A stretch of DNA of 64,000 nucleotides from positions 4,832,001 to 4,896,000 of the forward strand of contig CM076272.1 in NCBI GenBank assembly GCA_038380795.1, in the 5' to 3' direction. Made by a program: the position numbers and the translations under genes. The notes under the pieces were generated by a model. The model saw nothing but the letters and a program-made list of their open reading frames with translations, had not been told where the DNA came from and did no database searches. Source of the stretch: Pyrocephalus nanus (Eukaryota; Chordata; Aves; Passeriformes; Tyrannidae). Position 1 is the first letter of the stretch; the number at the start of each line of letters is the position of its first letter. Shown here piece by piece: positions 48,418-59,880 of the stretch.

Positions 48418-49045
48418 TGTTTCACATCTGCCCTCAGGCTGAGAGTGCTCAGCTCCACCCCCTGAAGCATCAGTGTGGCAGCAAGAGCTGCAGCTCAAGT
48501 GATACCAACCTGTCATCTCCAGCTCTAAAATCAGGGAGTCTCAGCTCCAGTGCCACGAGAGCCATCAGGGAGCAACAGCAGCGACAGGGGCTTGTGTATG
48601 GTGTTGTCCTAAGGGAACGCCACTTCCTCGGGGGTGGTTGTGTGCAAGGAAGTTTTGTCTTCAGAAGTAGTGCTTGGTCAGTGTATTGTGTCATTTGGAA
48701 CATGAGTGTTCCCAAGGCAACGCGCTCCTGGCCAAAAAGCCCCCAGTCCATGTTCCTCTGGGGAGGATGGGTAGCCCTGGGTGAGGAGTGTCTCTGCACA
48801 GCTGGAGTGCTGGCTGAGCTAAAATCTGAGGGAGATGCTCTGAAGACAGGAATTTACCCCCCTGTTCTGCAGAGCACTGAAACATGGGGGTGTTTGTCTG
48901 GATTTGGAAATGGAAAAGTTGTGGTTTCTTTACCAGGGGCTTCAGGGCAGGTGAGGCACGAGTGGTCAGCAGCTTGGGAGACTATGAGAAGAACAGAAAG
49001 GCAAATGTGGTGCTGCAGATGTTTTCATCTCTCAAAGAATGTATT

Positions 49046-49462
49046 ATAATGGAATTCTAGACTGTTTTGGTAGGAAGGAACCTTAGAGTTCATTCGAGTT
49101 CCACCCCCTGCCATGGTCAGGGACACCTTCCATTATCCCAGGTTGCTCCAAGCCCCATCCAACCTGACCTTGGACACTTCCAGGGATTTGGCAGCCACAG
49201 CTTCTCTGGGCAACCTGGGCCAGGGGTATCCCTTCCCAGTATCCCATCTAACCCTGCCCTCTGCCAGTGGGAAGCCATTCCCCCTTCTCCTGTCCCTCCA
49301 GGCCCTTGTCCCCAGTCCCTCTCCAGCTCTCCTGGAGCCCCTTTAGGCACTGGAAGGGGCTCTCAGGTCTCCCTGCAGTTTCTCTTCTCCAGCTGAACAC
49401 CCCCAGCTCTCCCAGCCTGGCTCCAGAGCAGAGAGGATCCAGCGCTTGGAGCATCGGGGTCA
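49046..49462 (-). mobile_element. Antisense CR1 3' fragment
   Basis: The reverse complement of a CR1 3' end: TATAATGGAATTCTAG at its 3' terminus, CACCCCCTGCCATGGTCAGG, GGTTGCTCCAAGCCCCATCC, TCCCATCTAACCCTGCCCTC, GCACTGGAAGGGGCTCTCAG and CTCTTCTCCAGCTGAACACC, extending to AGCGCTTGGAGCATC. Same subfamily as 24041-24436 and 52667-53103. Confidence 0.92.
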
Positions 49463-50805
49463 TTTCAAGCAATTCCAGCAAGGTTTTAGTGACTCTCTAC
49501 TGAATCCAGCTCTGCATTAGGGCATTATGGAAGGTGAGGAACTCGTGGCATGACTTGCTGCAGCAATACACAGTCTAACATATTATGGAGGTTATAACCG
49601 GTTTGGCCATCACTTGAAATGTATCTGTTAATGGGTTTCTGTCTGTCAGTGTTCTGTTAGTGCTTTGTTCCTGCTGCAGTGCTTGTTCCTGGTACTTGTA
49701 TTGCCTGTTGGGGGAGTAGAAATTCTCCTGCTGAAGCCACGACTTGTTTCCAAGTCATTTCATTGCTCTGGGATTGTTTTATATCTCTGTGGTACAAAAA
49801 AATCTCTTGAAGCACCAACTAAGGAGACTTTGCTCCGTCCCGTGACCTGTTGGACACTTGCTGTCTGTGCGTGCTGGAGCAAAGCTTGTTCTCTGGCTGC
49901 AGAGTGTAACTGTTGGGAGGTGGAGTGATCACTGCAGCAACACCGAGCTTCCCACCTTCACCCTGGAATACTCCTCTAAATCCCGAGCTCAATCCAGGAT
50001 GAAGATTTTCCCCCCCTCGTTGTGTGCGAGTTCGCTGGAAAACACGAACGTTTGGCTGCTCTTCCCAGGGCCATCCACCCTGTGCTCCAAAACATTAACG
50101 ATGAGCAGAGGAGCAGGAATGTCAGCCAGACCCTACGGATTTGGCAGCCCCTGCCTTCAGGATCCATCCATGCCGACATTTGCTGATGATCATCTGCCAG
50201 CTCAGCCGGGCTTTTCTTCCCATCATGGCACTTGCGTAGGAAAACTGTCCCTGTTCGGGAAGAGGACTTAAGTTGGAGGCCTTGGCTTGGTTTTGGGGTT
50301 TTATTTTCTTGAATTGTGGTTTCGTGGCAGTTCCTTTTTTTTTTTTTTTCCCCCAAAGCAACACTGAAAAGGAAGAAGCTGCAATGGTTTGATCCCGTGC
50401 TTAAATATGGGAAAAGGGGGAATATTCTGCCAACATTGAAGCATTTGCCAGGAATGCAGACACCAAATCCTGGTTTTTATGTAGTTGATAGAGCAGAGCT
50501 TTAAATCTCCCAAGCAGGGGGGGTATTGTAGTGACGTTTATAAAACTTTATCTCAGGTATCTCACCCCGGAATGTTGCTCTGGACATTTCCATTACACTG
50601 GCACTTCTTACAGTCAGCTAAACTGGCCCCTAAACCTTCTCCAAGTGCTGCTCTCTTGTGAAAAGTCCTTCTCTTCCATATTTGTATTGGGAGTGGGAAC
50701 TCTACGTGTATAAACAATCATAACTGAGCCTGAATTTGAAGCTGAATTGCTGCAAAAAATTGTTGGTTGATTGTGTCAGGCACTGACTGAGCTCCTCTAT
50801 GTGAG

Positions 50806-51075
50806 CAGTGACAGGACCTGAGGGAGTGGCTGGAGTTGTGTTGGGGCATTTGGGGTGGATCTCAGGAAAAGATCCTTCCCCTAGAGGGTGGTTGGCACTG
50901 AACAGGCTCTGCAGGGCAGTGGGCACAGCACCAAGGCTGCCAGAGCTCCAGGAGCGTTTGGACAACGCTCTCAGGGACGGGGTGGGATTGTTGACATCTT
51001 TGTACAGGGCCAGGAGCTGGACTGGATGATCCTTGTGGGTCCCTCCCAGCTCAAGATATTCCATGATTCTGTGAT
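50806..51075 (+). mobile_element. CR1 (X/J-like) 3' fragment
   Basis: GGCACTGAACAGGCTCTGCA, AGGGCAGTGGGCACAGCACC, AAGGCTGCCAGAGCTCCAGG, GTTTGGACAACGCTCTCAGG, GGACTGGATGATCCTTGTGG, CTCAAGATATTCCATGATTC. This differs from the two other CR1 types in the window and carries the same tail as the SINE at 48280. Confidence 0.88.
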
Positions 51076-51987
51076 GGTGAGTTGATTCTGCAGAGGGTGG
51101 ATTTACTGCCCTTGGATAGTCTTGGTTTTCATCCCAGGTTGGGTCAGTGCAAGTGTTTTCCAGTGACAAGACAGTTACAGTTGGCATAAACTGTCTGCAA
51201 GGAGAGAAAAAAAGTTAAAAACGCTGTTTGCTCATGTGTATCGTGGGAGTCCTGGTTTATCCATCAGCCTAATTACAAGAGGGCCTGGCTGTTCATGGGT
51301 AGAACTCACTTGGCTGCTGTTCAGTGACTGTAACTGTGGAATGAGGGATTTGCTGTGCTTTTATTGGGAGAATCCCACTTGAGTTCCATTCTGTGTAGAG
51401 GTGGGTGCGCCCTCACTGACTGAGAGTGTCAGTGATGGGGTGGAGAGTGTTTTAACCTTCCTAAATGCAACAAATGGGAGGTTGAGTTGGAGCAGGGAGG
51501 GCCCCTAAATATGGGTTTGGCCCTTCAGGGAATCTTTGCAAGCCTGTCCATTTGGATCTCTTCTCCATGTGCTCCACAGGGGCAGGTGAGGAGAGGTCTC
51601 ATCAGCACTTCCCAGGTGCCTTTATCCTCTGGCCTTTCCCCATCTGAAGTGCTTGTAGGTCATGTAGGAAGGTTCTTTGGTGGGGAATGAAGAGCAGGGA
51701 GAGGACAGAGCTGTGTCCTTTGGTTGCTGCACCAGTTTAAAAAACGGCATCACTGATTTTATGGAAAGAAACAGGAAACTACCACAGGTTTGAGAAGCTC
51801 ATAAGCAAAATTTCAGAGCAACAGGAGGCACCACAGAAAGCAAACACCACCAAAGGGATGTTCTGACTGGTGTAGGGTTGGATTCTGTTCTGGGCAGTGT
51901 GTGGAGATGTGACTCCCATGTCCCTGCTCTGTCTGCACCAGAACAGTGAGGAGACTCCTAAAAACATGAACACTGAGGGATAATTGA

Positions 51988-52058
51988 GGTAGGCAGGGAC
52001 CTCCAGAGGACATTGGTCCATTCCATCTGTGCTCAAAGCAGGTGAGGTGGGCTCAGGA
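51988..52058 (-). mobile_element. Decayed antisense CR1 remnant
   Basis: GGCAGGGACCTCCAGAGGAC then ATTGGTCCATTCCATCTGTG and CTCAAAGCAGG resembles the complement of an old CR1 3' region. Boundaries are approximate. Confidence 0.5.
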
Positions 52059-52666
52059 TCTTGTCCCAGAGCAGGAGCTGTTTCTTGGCTCGATGGGGAG
52101 TTGGGATTCCCCCCCTGGATCAGATCCAGTTTGAAGAGCTGCCTGTGCAGGGCTTGTGAAGGTTTGAGAGCTTCTAAGTTCTTCTTAGACCTGCAAAGGA
52201 GTTGTGTTGCAAGGCAGGAACCTGTATGTCTGTTATTATTTTGTTATTATAACCATCATCCTCATTTCTTGTGGAACAGCAGCAGCTGGAACTTTGCAAA
52301 TTCTTTTAAAAATACCGAGTTCATTTATTTCCTACAACCTTCCATGTGCTGTAGTTGTTGCCAAATAGGAGATTCCAGGAGGGTTATCAACTAAATTAGG
52401 GGGGGTGCATCGAGGAGGAATACGTTAAAATGTGGATTTAAACCCTGATATGTGTGAGGGACAGGGAGATATTAGATCTATATGTGCACTTGTAGGGTTT
52501 TTTTCAAATTCCTGCCTGCCTCTCACAGACTTCTCATGGCCACAGCCCAGTGTTCTCTAAAGTCTTGGTGACAAACATTATTAATTTTTAAACAACATCA
52601 ACAACAAAAGTATTTTGTCATTATAGACCTTGAGTTTAAGCTGCCTTCTCAGCCTTTGTGGTTTAA

Positions 52667-53103
52667 GGGTCCAGAGGAGGCCACAGAGCTGCTCCAAGGG
52701 CTGGAGCCCCTCTGCTCTGGAGCCAGGCTGGGAGAGCTGGGGGTGTTCAGCTGGAGAAGAGAAACTGCAGGGAGACTCTTCCAGTGCCTAAAGGGGCTCC
52801 AGGAGAGCTGGAGAGGGCCTTGGGACAAGGGCCAAGAGGGACAGGCCAAGGGGGAATGGCTTCCCACTGCCACAGGGCAGGATTAGATGGGATGTTGGGA
52901 AGGAATTGTTGGCTGTGAAGGTAGAGAGGCCCTGGCCCAGGTTGTCCAGAAAAGCTGTGGCTGCTCCATCCCTGCAAGTGTCCAAGGCCATGTTGGACGG
53001 GGCTTGGAGTAACTTGGGATAGTGGAAGGTTGGATGGGGCAGGGGATAGAACCAGATGAGCTTTAAGGTCCCTTCCAACCCAAACTGTGCTGTGGTTCTG
53101 TGA
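52667..53103 (+). mobile_element. CR1 LINE 3' fragment
   Basis: Starts GGGTCCAGAGGAGGCCACAG, passes TCTGGAGCCAGGCTGGGAGA, GAGGGACAGGCCAAGGGGGA, GGAAGGAATTGTTGGCTGTG and ends AACTGTGCTGTGGTTCTGTG. It has a small internal deletion relative to 58557 (CTGCAGGGAGACTCTTCCAG, missing the TGAGAGCCCC stretch). Confidence 0.93.
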
Positions 53104-54180
53104 AATGGAAAATTGCTGTTTGCTCTGCAGTTGAGCTGCAGTGGCTGGGGGGGAAAACAACCGTGTGACAGAAAGGCTGAGAGGGTTTGAAAGGTCAGTG
53201 TGTGGCAGTTTCAGGGCTCAGGTCACTGGTGGGGGGAGGGCTCTGTTCAGGTGTCACAGCACAAGCACTATAAATAATTTGTGGTTTGTGCTTTTGCCCA
53301 TAAAAGCAGCGCTGGGTCCCTGGGCCAGCGTGGGACACGAAGCCACAGCTGAGAGAGCCTCACACCGAGGTGTCGGCGCCTGACTCTTGTTTGACTGCCC
53401 TAAATTACATTTTCAGCTCTACTGTGGGGCTGTGCTGAACCACAGCCTGAATGACTCCCATCGAAGCTCTTTTGGAATTCTTTGCAGGAATTCAAGGTTT
53501 CACTCGCACTTTTCCAGTTTGGTGCTTCTTTAGTTGTCGTGGTCTCTGCTGGAGAGAGGTGGCTCCTCATGGAAACAGAAAGTTGGGAGATGCGTCAAAG
53601 TGGTGTCGTTTTAGCAGAGCAGTTTGGACTGGGAGGGTTTATCAGGCACTGAGCTGAAGATTTAAAAGCACTTCCCGGGGCAGGAGCAGTAATTGGAAGG
53701 GATTTATTGAGGCTCTGACTCAAGGAGTCTACGTGCAGTTTGTGTCCTGGCCATAATTCAGGATATTTCTGTGAAAAAGCAACAGAACAGGGAAAGGAGA
53801 GTGCTGGGAGCTTGGCTGCAGGTGGAATGAAAATGAGGGAAAATGATCTTTATCATCCAGGTGTTTGTGTTTCAAGATGCAGGGAGGAATTTGGGGTTGC
53901 AGAGAATAACTTGTCCTGGACACATTAAAAAACCCCTTCAAATTCAAAAATTCCAATATACTCTTTTTTTTCCCCTGTGTGTTTTTGTCTTTTGGAATGA
54001 AGGTGTTTATGAATTAGTGTGTTTTTCAAGAATAATGTTCAGAACATTGGGATAAACAGCTCTCAGAAATGGAAAGAAATAACAGGGAATGTTTGAAACC
54101 ACCTCTGTCTGTGGACACACACACCGGGTTTCTCCAACAGGAGCTGTAGGTGAAGCAATGGATGCACATCTGATGTGCAT

Positions 54181-54578
54181 CATGGAGTCATGGAATCATT
54201 AGGGTTGGAGAAGACCTTTAAGATCATCATCAACCACCATGTTCACCACTAAGCCATGGCCTCGAGTGCCATGCCCACTTGTTTTTGGAACACTTCCAGG
54301 GCTTTGGAACACTCCACAGCTTTCCTGGGCAGGCCCTTCCAATGCCTGACCACCCTTTCCATGAAAAAATTTTTCATAATATCCTAAACCTCCCCTGGCT
54401 CAACTTGAGGCCGTTCCTTCTCCTCCTGTTTCTTGTTCCCTGGGAGCAGAGCCTGACCCCCCCCCAGCTCCCCCCTCCTGTCAGGGAGTTGTAGAGAGCC
54501 AGAAGGTCCCCCCTGAGCCTCCTTTTCTCCAGGCTGAGCCCCCCCAGCTCCCTCAGGAGCTCCCCAGCCCCTCCTGCA
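54181..54578 (-). mobile_element. Antisense CR1 3' fragment
   Basis: On this strand: CATGGAGTCATGGAATCATT (3' terminus), GACCTTTAAGATCATCATCA, GGGCAGGCCCTTCCAATGCC, GTTCCCTGGGAGCAGAGCCT, CTCCTTTTCTCCAGGCTGAG and AGCTCCCTCAGGAGCTCCCC. This is the complement of the GGAGAAAAGGAGGCTCAGG-type CR1 also seen at 31645, 46722 and 62811. Confidence 0.92.
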
Positions 54579-56091
54579 TTTCTGTTATTTGATGATAAAT
54601 AGATTTTCCCCTGAGCTCTTCCCAACTCGCTCACGCAGTTACAAGTCATTCATACTGTATGAATAGATTTGATTCATGAATTCCAAAATTCACAGTGAAC
54701 CAGGGAATCCAAGTCTTCCAACACACTCTTGTCCGACATTAACCTATTTTTTATCCCTGGCATTAATGAGCACGAGGGAATCTTGCTCCCAGTCCCTTCA
54801 GTGCCCCACCATGGAATGTAACTATTAATGTAACTATTCCACCATGGCATAGTTGAGATTTAAGGAGCTGACTTGCTTTTCTGCTGGGATATTCATGCTA
54901 TGGCTTTCTTAAAAACTCCATTTCTATTCCAAGACGGTGAGGGACCATTTAAAAACTCTTGGCCATTAATATATTTCTCTTTCTATATAGCAGTATATAT
55001 GATGTATTTATTTGTCCCTCTAAGGCTGAGGGCTGGGGACCTTAAATGTGCTGGTAAAGGAGCCTCTGGGATCAGACAGGGACAAGCTTGGAGTGTTTAG
55101 CCAGGAAACTGATAATTCCTTTTATCCCTGCCATCCATGGTAAGCATCTCTTCGTGCTGTAGGAATGGAGCTGGTGCACCTCTGCCTTCTCCAAGCTGTT
55201 GGATCCCAGCACTGCATCCAGAGGGATGCTGGGCTCCTACAGAGGAACGTATTGAGTTTTGTTTCCCGTGCAATGTTGAGCCCTGGCCAGGAAAAGCTTC
55301 GGTCTCCCCAAGAATCCTTGGAATGCTGTCACGGAGTTGTTGTCCGTTGAGCTGCTCAGCAGCTTCGAATCAATGACTCAGGAAAGGGCAATAGTGTGAA
55401 CAGAAGGGAATTTGTTTGAGACAAGTTTTAACTCATTTAGGACTTTTTGGAGGCTGAACTATTCCATTGTGCCCCCCTGCAGAGGAACGTGGTGTCCTGG
55501 TGAGGTCTGTGGAGATTAGACACGGATAAACTGAATTAACGGCCCTTTTTTATAGCCCAACAGTCCTGCTGAGGAAACCCAGTGAGGGAACCAACCAAAA
55601 ATGTCTTCAGTTGTCTCAAATCAAAACCCAGGCCTTTCTTCAGCTCCTTGTTGGCCCGTTCCCAGCATGCCGGGGCCGGGGAGTCAGCCGGAGTCTGAAG
55701 GAAAAGGCCTGAAAGAGGAATATTGTGGGCCGTGATTTCTGTAGGCATTTGGGTTATAAAACATAATGTGGTCTGGTGTGTTAATCCTGAAAAAAGCTGT
55801 TAAGAAAAGAGGAATCGTGCTGTTCCCCACTCCTGTATTTCTCCTCCTTGCTACAGAGTTAAAAAAATTTATTCCTGGGCAAGGCTCTTCCCAAAGAAAT
55901 CCTGATAAATAGACCTTGTTTCTTGCCATGAGCCATTACTTAAGGTACAAACACAGGGAGTTGAACTAGAAAATCCTTTTAATGTTGTTCTTTGCTTAAG
56001 TTCTTTATTAAATTAGATGAAAATTTCTTAAATGATATAAAATATTGCTGCCTCCTGTTTAGGCTGTTCAGGTTCATCTTGCTGCTGGCTC

Positions 56092-56131
56092 GAGTGAGCG
56101 ATGTTAATTAGGTGAGCAACGATAATTAGGT
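56092..56131. repeat. 18-bp imperfect tandem duplication
   Basis: TGAGCGATGTTAATTAGG is followed at once by TGAGCAACGATAATTAGG. Confidence 0.7.
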
Positions 56132-57855
56132 GTACAGAACATTTATTCCTTGCCTTAAGATGCTGTCTTAGATTAGGGATGATCCTATTGCAGGGAAATG
56201 CTTATAATTTAATATCATTTAAAACTAATATCCAAGTATAAGGGGCTGCCCTTGCATGTTTTCAGTCTCAACATATTCTGCTTATAAGCTTCTTGCTGTG
56301 TCTCTGCTCGCTGAAGTACCTGGGGGACATGTAAATCCTTTGGAAATCTGAAAGAGATCCCATCTTTTAATACCAAAATGCCTGTTTTGGGGAGAGGGTG
56401 AGGATTTTCAGCTCTGGGAGACTTTTAGGGGCTTCAATGGACCTGTTGGTATCCTTGGGGCTGGGGAGGGGATGGACACTGGGAATGGAGAGCATTTTGA
56501 GGGGGAACAAGGAGGAAAAAAGTGTGGGCAGCCTGAAAAGATGTGAATCCTCTGCAGGGGAGTGTTCCTGAGCTGCGGCTCTGGAATCATCTCCGGGGCT
56601 CTGGAATCGTCTCTCCAGCAGAATCTGCTCGCTCGGCAGGTTTCGGCCATCCCAGAACTTGTTTTAGTCAACTAAAGCGAATTCATATGCAACAGCTTGA
56701 GTTTAAACAAATCCTGGGATTCAAATAGTGGGGGGAATCACCTCGTTATTCCGTCGGTGCTTAAATCATTAAATCCCAGCAGACTGTGGAATGAACCAGC
56801 CTGGGAAGAACCACGGACCCTGCAGGGACTGAGGTGTCCGGTGCCCTTCCACCAACGTCTCGTCTCTTTTGGCCTTTATATTCTGCTTTTAGTTGCAGAG
56901 TTAAATCTGCTAAGGTCATTTGAAAAGCTTCAGATTATAGATGTAAAGCCTTTTTAATCTTTTCTAATAAATAGCTGAGTGGGAACTAAATCCACTGGGA
57001 GCTGGGCTCTGATGTTAAGCCCTAGCACAAAATGTCTATACATGAGCAACACTTGCAAATTATCTTAAAATTACAATTATCTGAAATAAGTCTGGCATAG
57101 AAGAAGAGGTGAGTGAGGAAGAAAACTGGTATAATAAATGAAGCATTAATTGGACCTGGTGCCTTGACAGGTCCTGTTACTGTGGTCTGGGTGATTATTA
57201 AAGTGATTGAGGCACAACTGAAAACAGCAGTTTCAGTTCAGAGATTTCTTCTAAATGGCAAGGAATGACTCTGTGCAGTTGGTGCCTCACAGGATTGGAA
57301 TAAAACTTTTGCATAATAGACTTAAAAGCATTTGGATTTGGGGAAAGCAAGAGCAGCAAATGGAAACGAGGGTGTCTGAGATGCTGAAATACCCCAAGTT
57401 GTGCTGAGGCTGTCTCTGACATTGTCTAACATCTGAGTGGCCTTCAAAGCATTTTTTCCCCCTAATTCCATATATAATTAAAAAGCAGCTTCCTCCAGCT
57501 CATTAAAATGTAGAGTCCTGTTGGAGCAGTGCAGGTTTATATTTATTTACATAAATAAAGCACAGCTTTAATACAGACTGGAATAACCTCCAATATTAAA
57601 TCTCTGTTGTGCAGCCCGTGCTTGATTTTTAACCCGTGTTTAGCTGCTCTTCATGAATAGAAAACTGCAAAGGAATATGGTCCCCAGGAGCTCGTGGGAT
57701 TATTTTGTGAACCATTCATCAACCTTTCCCCAGCTCCTTTCCATTAATTCTAAATGATAGGAAAATCCCCGGAATAAGTAGTTAGAGAGATCCATGGGAA
57801 TAAGGCAAGGTGGTGGCTTTCCCAGCGTAATGATGGCATCTCCTTCTTTCCACAG

Positions 57856-57950
57856 GCTTTTGGAAATGCAAAAACAGCCCATAACAACAACTCCAGCCGC
57901 TTTGGGAAGTTCATCCAAGTGAATTATCAGGAGACGGGCACCGTGCGAGG
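57856..57950 (+). CDS. MYO9A: MYO9A second coding exon: switch I
   Basis: This 95-nt exon encodes residues 282-312 plus two bases of codon 313 ([18 protein letters not shown] then [13 protein letters not shown]). It holds the switch I motif NNNSSRFGK (residues 291-299), which binds the gamma-phosphate and Mg2+ of ATP in all myosins. It is preceded by a strong polypyrimidine tract ending CACAG and followed by the donor GTAAGT. Its phase-0 start fits the phase-0 end of the previous exon about 29.9 kb upstream, and it ends in phase 2, completed by the first base of the next exon. The exon is too short to stand out as an ORF and was found from splice sites plus homology. Confidence 0.95.
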
Positions 57951-58556
57951 GTAAGTGGAGTCGGAGGAGGTGCTGGATCTGCTTGAACCTAAACCAGCTC
58001 TAACAGGGGTACACGGAAAAGAGGTTCAGTTTTTTGGCCGATGTTTCCCAAAGTGGAGGCAGGCAAAGACAAATACCTGGGGTTTAGCATATCCAGATCC
58101 ACTGCTGTGGAGATGGTGGCGTATCCGAGCTGAGATGGGAACACACCTGAGCTGGTTCTGAGCCATTGGAGCTCTGCTTAATCATGGGCTCAAGTTTATA
58201 ATGAAGCTGAAAGGCAAGTTTTCCTCTTCAGACAAGAGTTAAGGCAGGAAAGGAGAATGTTTTAGCTGGGATGGGTTGGGGCTGGAGCATGGATGGGCAG
58301 CAGATGTGGAGCAACCAGCCTAGCTCAAGCTCAGGAGGAGAAAGCCAAGGGGAGGGTTTAATCTCTGGCTGTGTGATGGTGGCACACGGGTGATGGACCA
58401 AACTCTTCTTGTCACTGCCTAAATCCCCACATGCCTCTGGCTCGGACCTGAAGACTCTCTTTACCCCAGCCCTTGAGCAGTGAGGGCCTCTTCCATCCTC
58501 CCAGGCCATTGCAGGGAGGCACTTGTCTGCACTGTTGTTCCCCTCAGTTTATTTCA

Positions 58557-59124
58557 GCAGCTGAAAGGTGAGAGCAGCCCTGGGGAGAAGGATTTGGGGG
58601 GTGGTGCTGGATGGGAAGCTCAACACACCCTGGAAGCCCAGAACCTTCCCATGCCCTGGGCTGGTCTCACAGCCTGGGCAGGAGGGGAGGGGAGGATTCT
58701 TCCCCTCTGCCCCGATCAGGTGAGACCCCCCCTGCAGAGCTGCCTCCAGCCCTGGGGAACAACAGCAGAAGGATGTGGAGCTGCTGGAGAGAGTCCAGAG
58801 GAGGCCATGGAGCTGCTCCGAGGGCTGGAGCCCCTCTGCTCTGGAGCCAGGCTGGGAGAGCTGGGGGTGTTCAGCTGGAGAAGAGAAGCTCCAGGGGGAC
58901 CTGAGAGCCCCTTCCAGTGCCTAAAGGAGCTCCAAGAGAGCTGGAGAAGGACTTGGGACAAGGGATGGAAGGGCAGGCCAAGGGGGAATGGCTTCCCACT
59001 GTTGGAGGGCAGGGTTAGGTGGGATATTGAGAAGGAATTGTTGGGTGTGAGGGTGGAGAGGCTCTGGCACAGGTTGGCCGGAGCAGCTGTGGCTTCCCCG
59101 CCATGGCAGGGGATGGAACCACCT
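58557..59124 (+). mobile_element. CR1 LINE fragment with internal 3' deletion
   Basis: Extends further 5' than most copies (GGTGAGAGCAGCCCTGGGGA, GGAAGCTCAACACACCCTGG) and continues through GAGCTGCCTCCAGCCCTGGG, AGTCCAGAGGAGGCCATGGA and TGGGACAAGGGATGGAAGGG. Near the 3' end it jumps from AGCTGTGGCTTCCCC directly to GCCATGGCAGGGGATGGAAC, missing about 100 bp present in related copies, and it lacks the terminal ATTCTATG-type end. The 249-residue open frame across it is decayed CR1, not a host gene. Confidence 0.9.
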
Positions 59125-59861
59125 AAACCTGACTTTGGCTTTAGCCCATTGACACAGGTCATCACCAAGGGACTGGAGCTGGCTCTAAATGAGCAGAGCT
59201 TTGTTAACTCTGCTTTTTGTCCAGGTTAATTAATGCAGTTGGAGAAATGCAGAGTAGAAGCAACATTCCAGGGGCTGTGTAATTCCTGCAGCTGGCTCAT
59301 AGATCTCTTGCTGGGACTTTGTTGGTATTTGAGAGAATTGCTGCTCAGTTTTTTTGTTATTTTCCAGCAGAACAGCGGCACGCCGAGAGCTGCCATTAAT
59401 TTTGCAGTGAGTTCGGGTTCTCCATGTCCCTTCCTGCTGCTTTTGCATCCTACGTCAAATCTGATGTTCTTTTTCCCCCCTCCTTCTTTAATTCTGCTGC
59501 ACAGTTCTTTTAAAACCTCATTTTTTAGTACCTCCTGGAGCACAGGGGAGCAGGAATCCAACAAATACCTTAACTCTGTGTTATCCTGACACAATGAGAC
59601 AGCACTGTGGTTGTGGCCTCTATTTATACTTGGCAGAAAGGTGCCTGTAACATTATATTGATATATTGTGGTTCATAAAATAAGGGAAATTTTCTCTCTT
59701 TTTTAAAAAATGGGCTTTCTTGGCCTTTGGTTGCACGGCGTGATGTGACTGTGCTCTGCTCTAAGCTTACAGTGCCCCCCCAGTAAAAATAAAACACATT
59801 TAAATAAAAATGTCAGCTCTTCCTGGCATACAAGGCCACGGGGTTTTTTCCATAAAAAGAA

Positions 59862-59880
59862 GATTTTTTTTTTTTTTTAA
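59862..59880. repeat. Short poly-T tract
   Basis: A run of roughly 15 T ending in AAA. No retroelement body is attached. Confidence 0.6.

Larger units (their letters stand above)
27995..57855 (+). other. MYO9A: MYO9A intron after the first coding exon (about 29.9 kb)
   Basis: The intron is bounded by the GTAAGA donor and CCACAG acceptor and is phase 0. It holds most of the interspersed repeats in the window (CR1 near 29.7, 31.6-32.6, 46.7-47.1, 49.0-49.5, 50.8-51.1, 52.7-53.1 and 54.2-54.6 kb; SINE at 48.28-48.42 kb), the composite AAT minisatellite at 38.57-39.64 kb, a three-copy 59-bp repeat near 34.0-34.16 kb and AT-rich tracts near 31.1-31.3 and 41.3-41.5 kb. The rest is unremarkable single-copy-looking sequence without recognisable exons. 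Large 5' introns are usual for this gene family. Confidence 0.9.

Noticed and set aside
48366..49049. Open frame of 227 codons on the + strand
   Set aside because: It begins inside the SINE tail, has no recognisable domain and lies in the large MYO9A intron. Best explained as a chance ORF.
58480..59229. Open frame of 249 codons on the + strand
   Set aside because: It coincides with a CR1 fragment and reads as decayed CR1 ORF2 C-terminus fused to out-of-frame 3' sequence; there is no host-gene signature.
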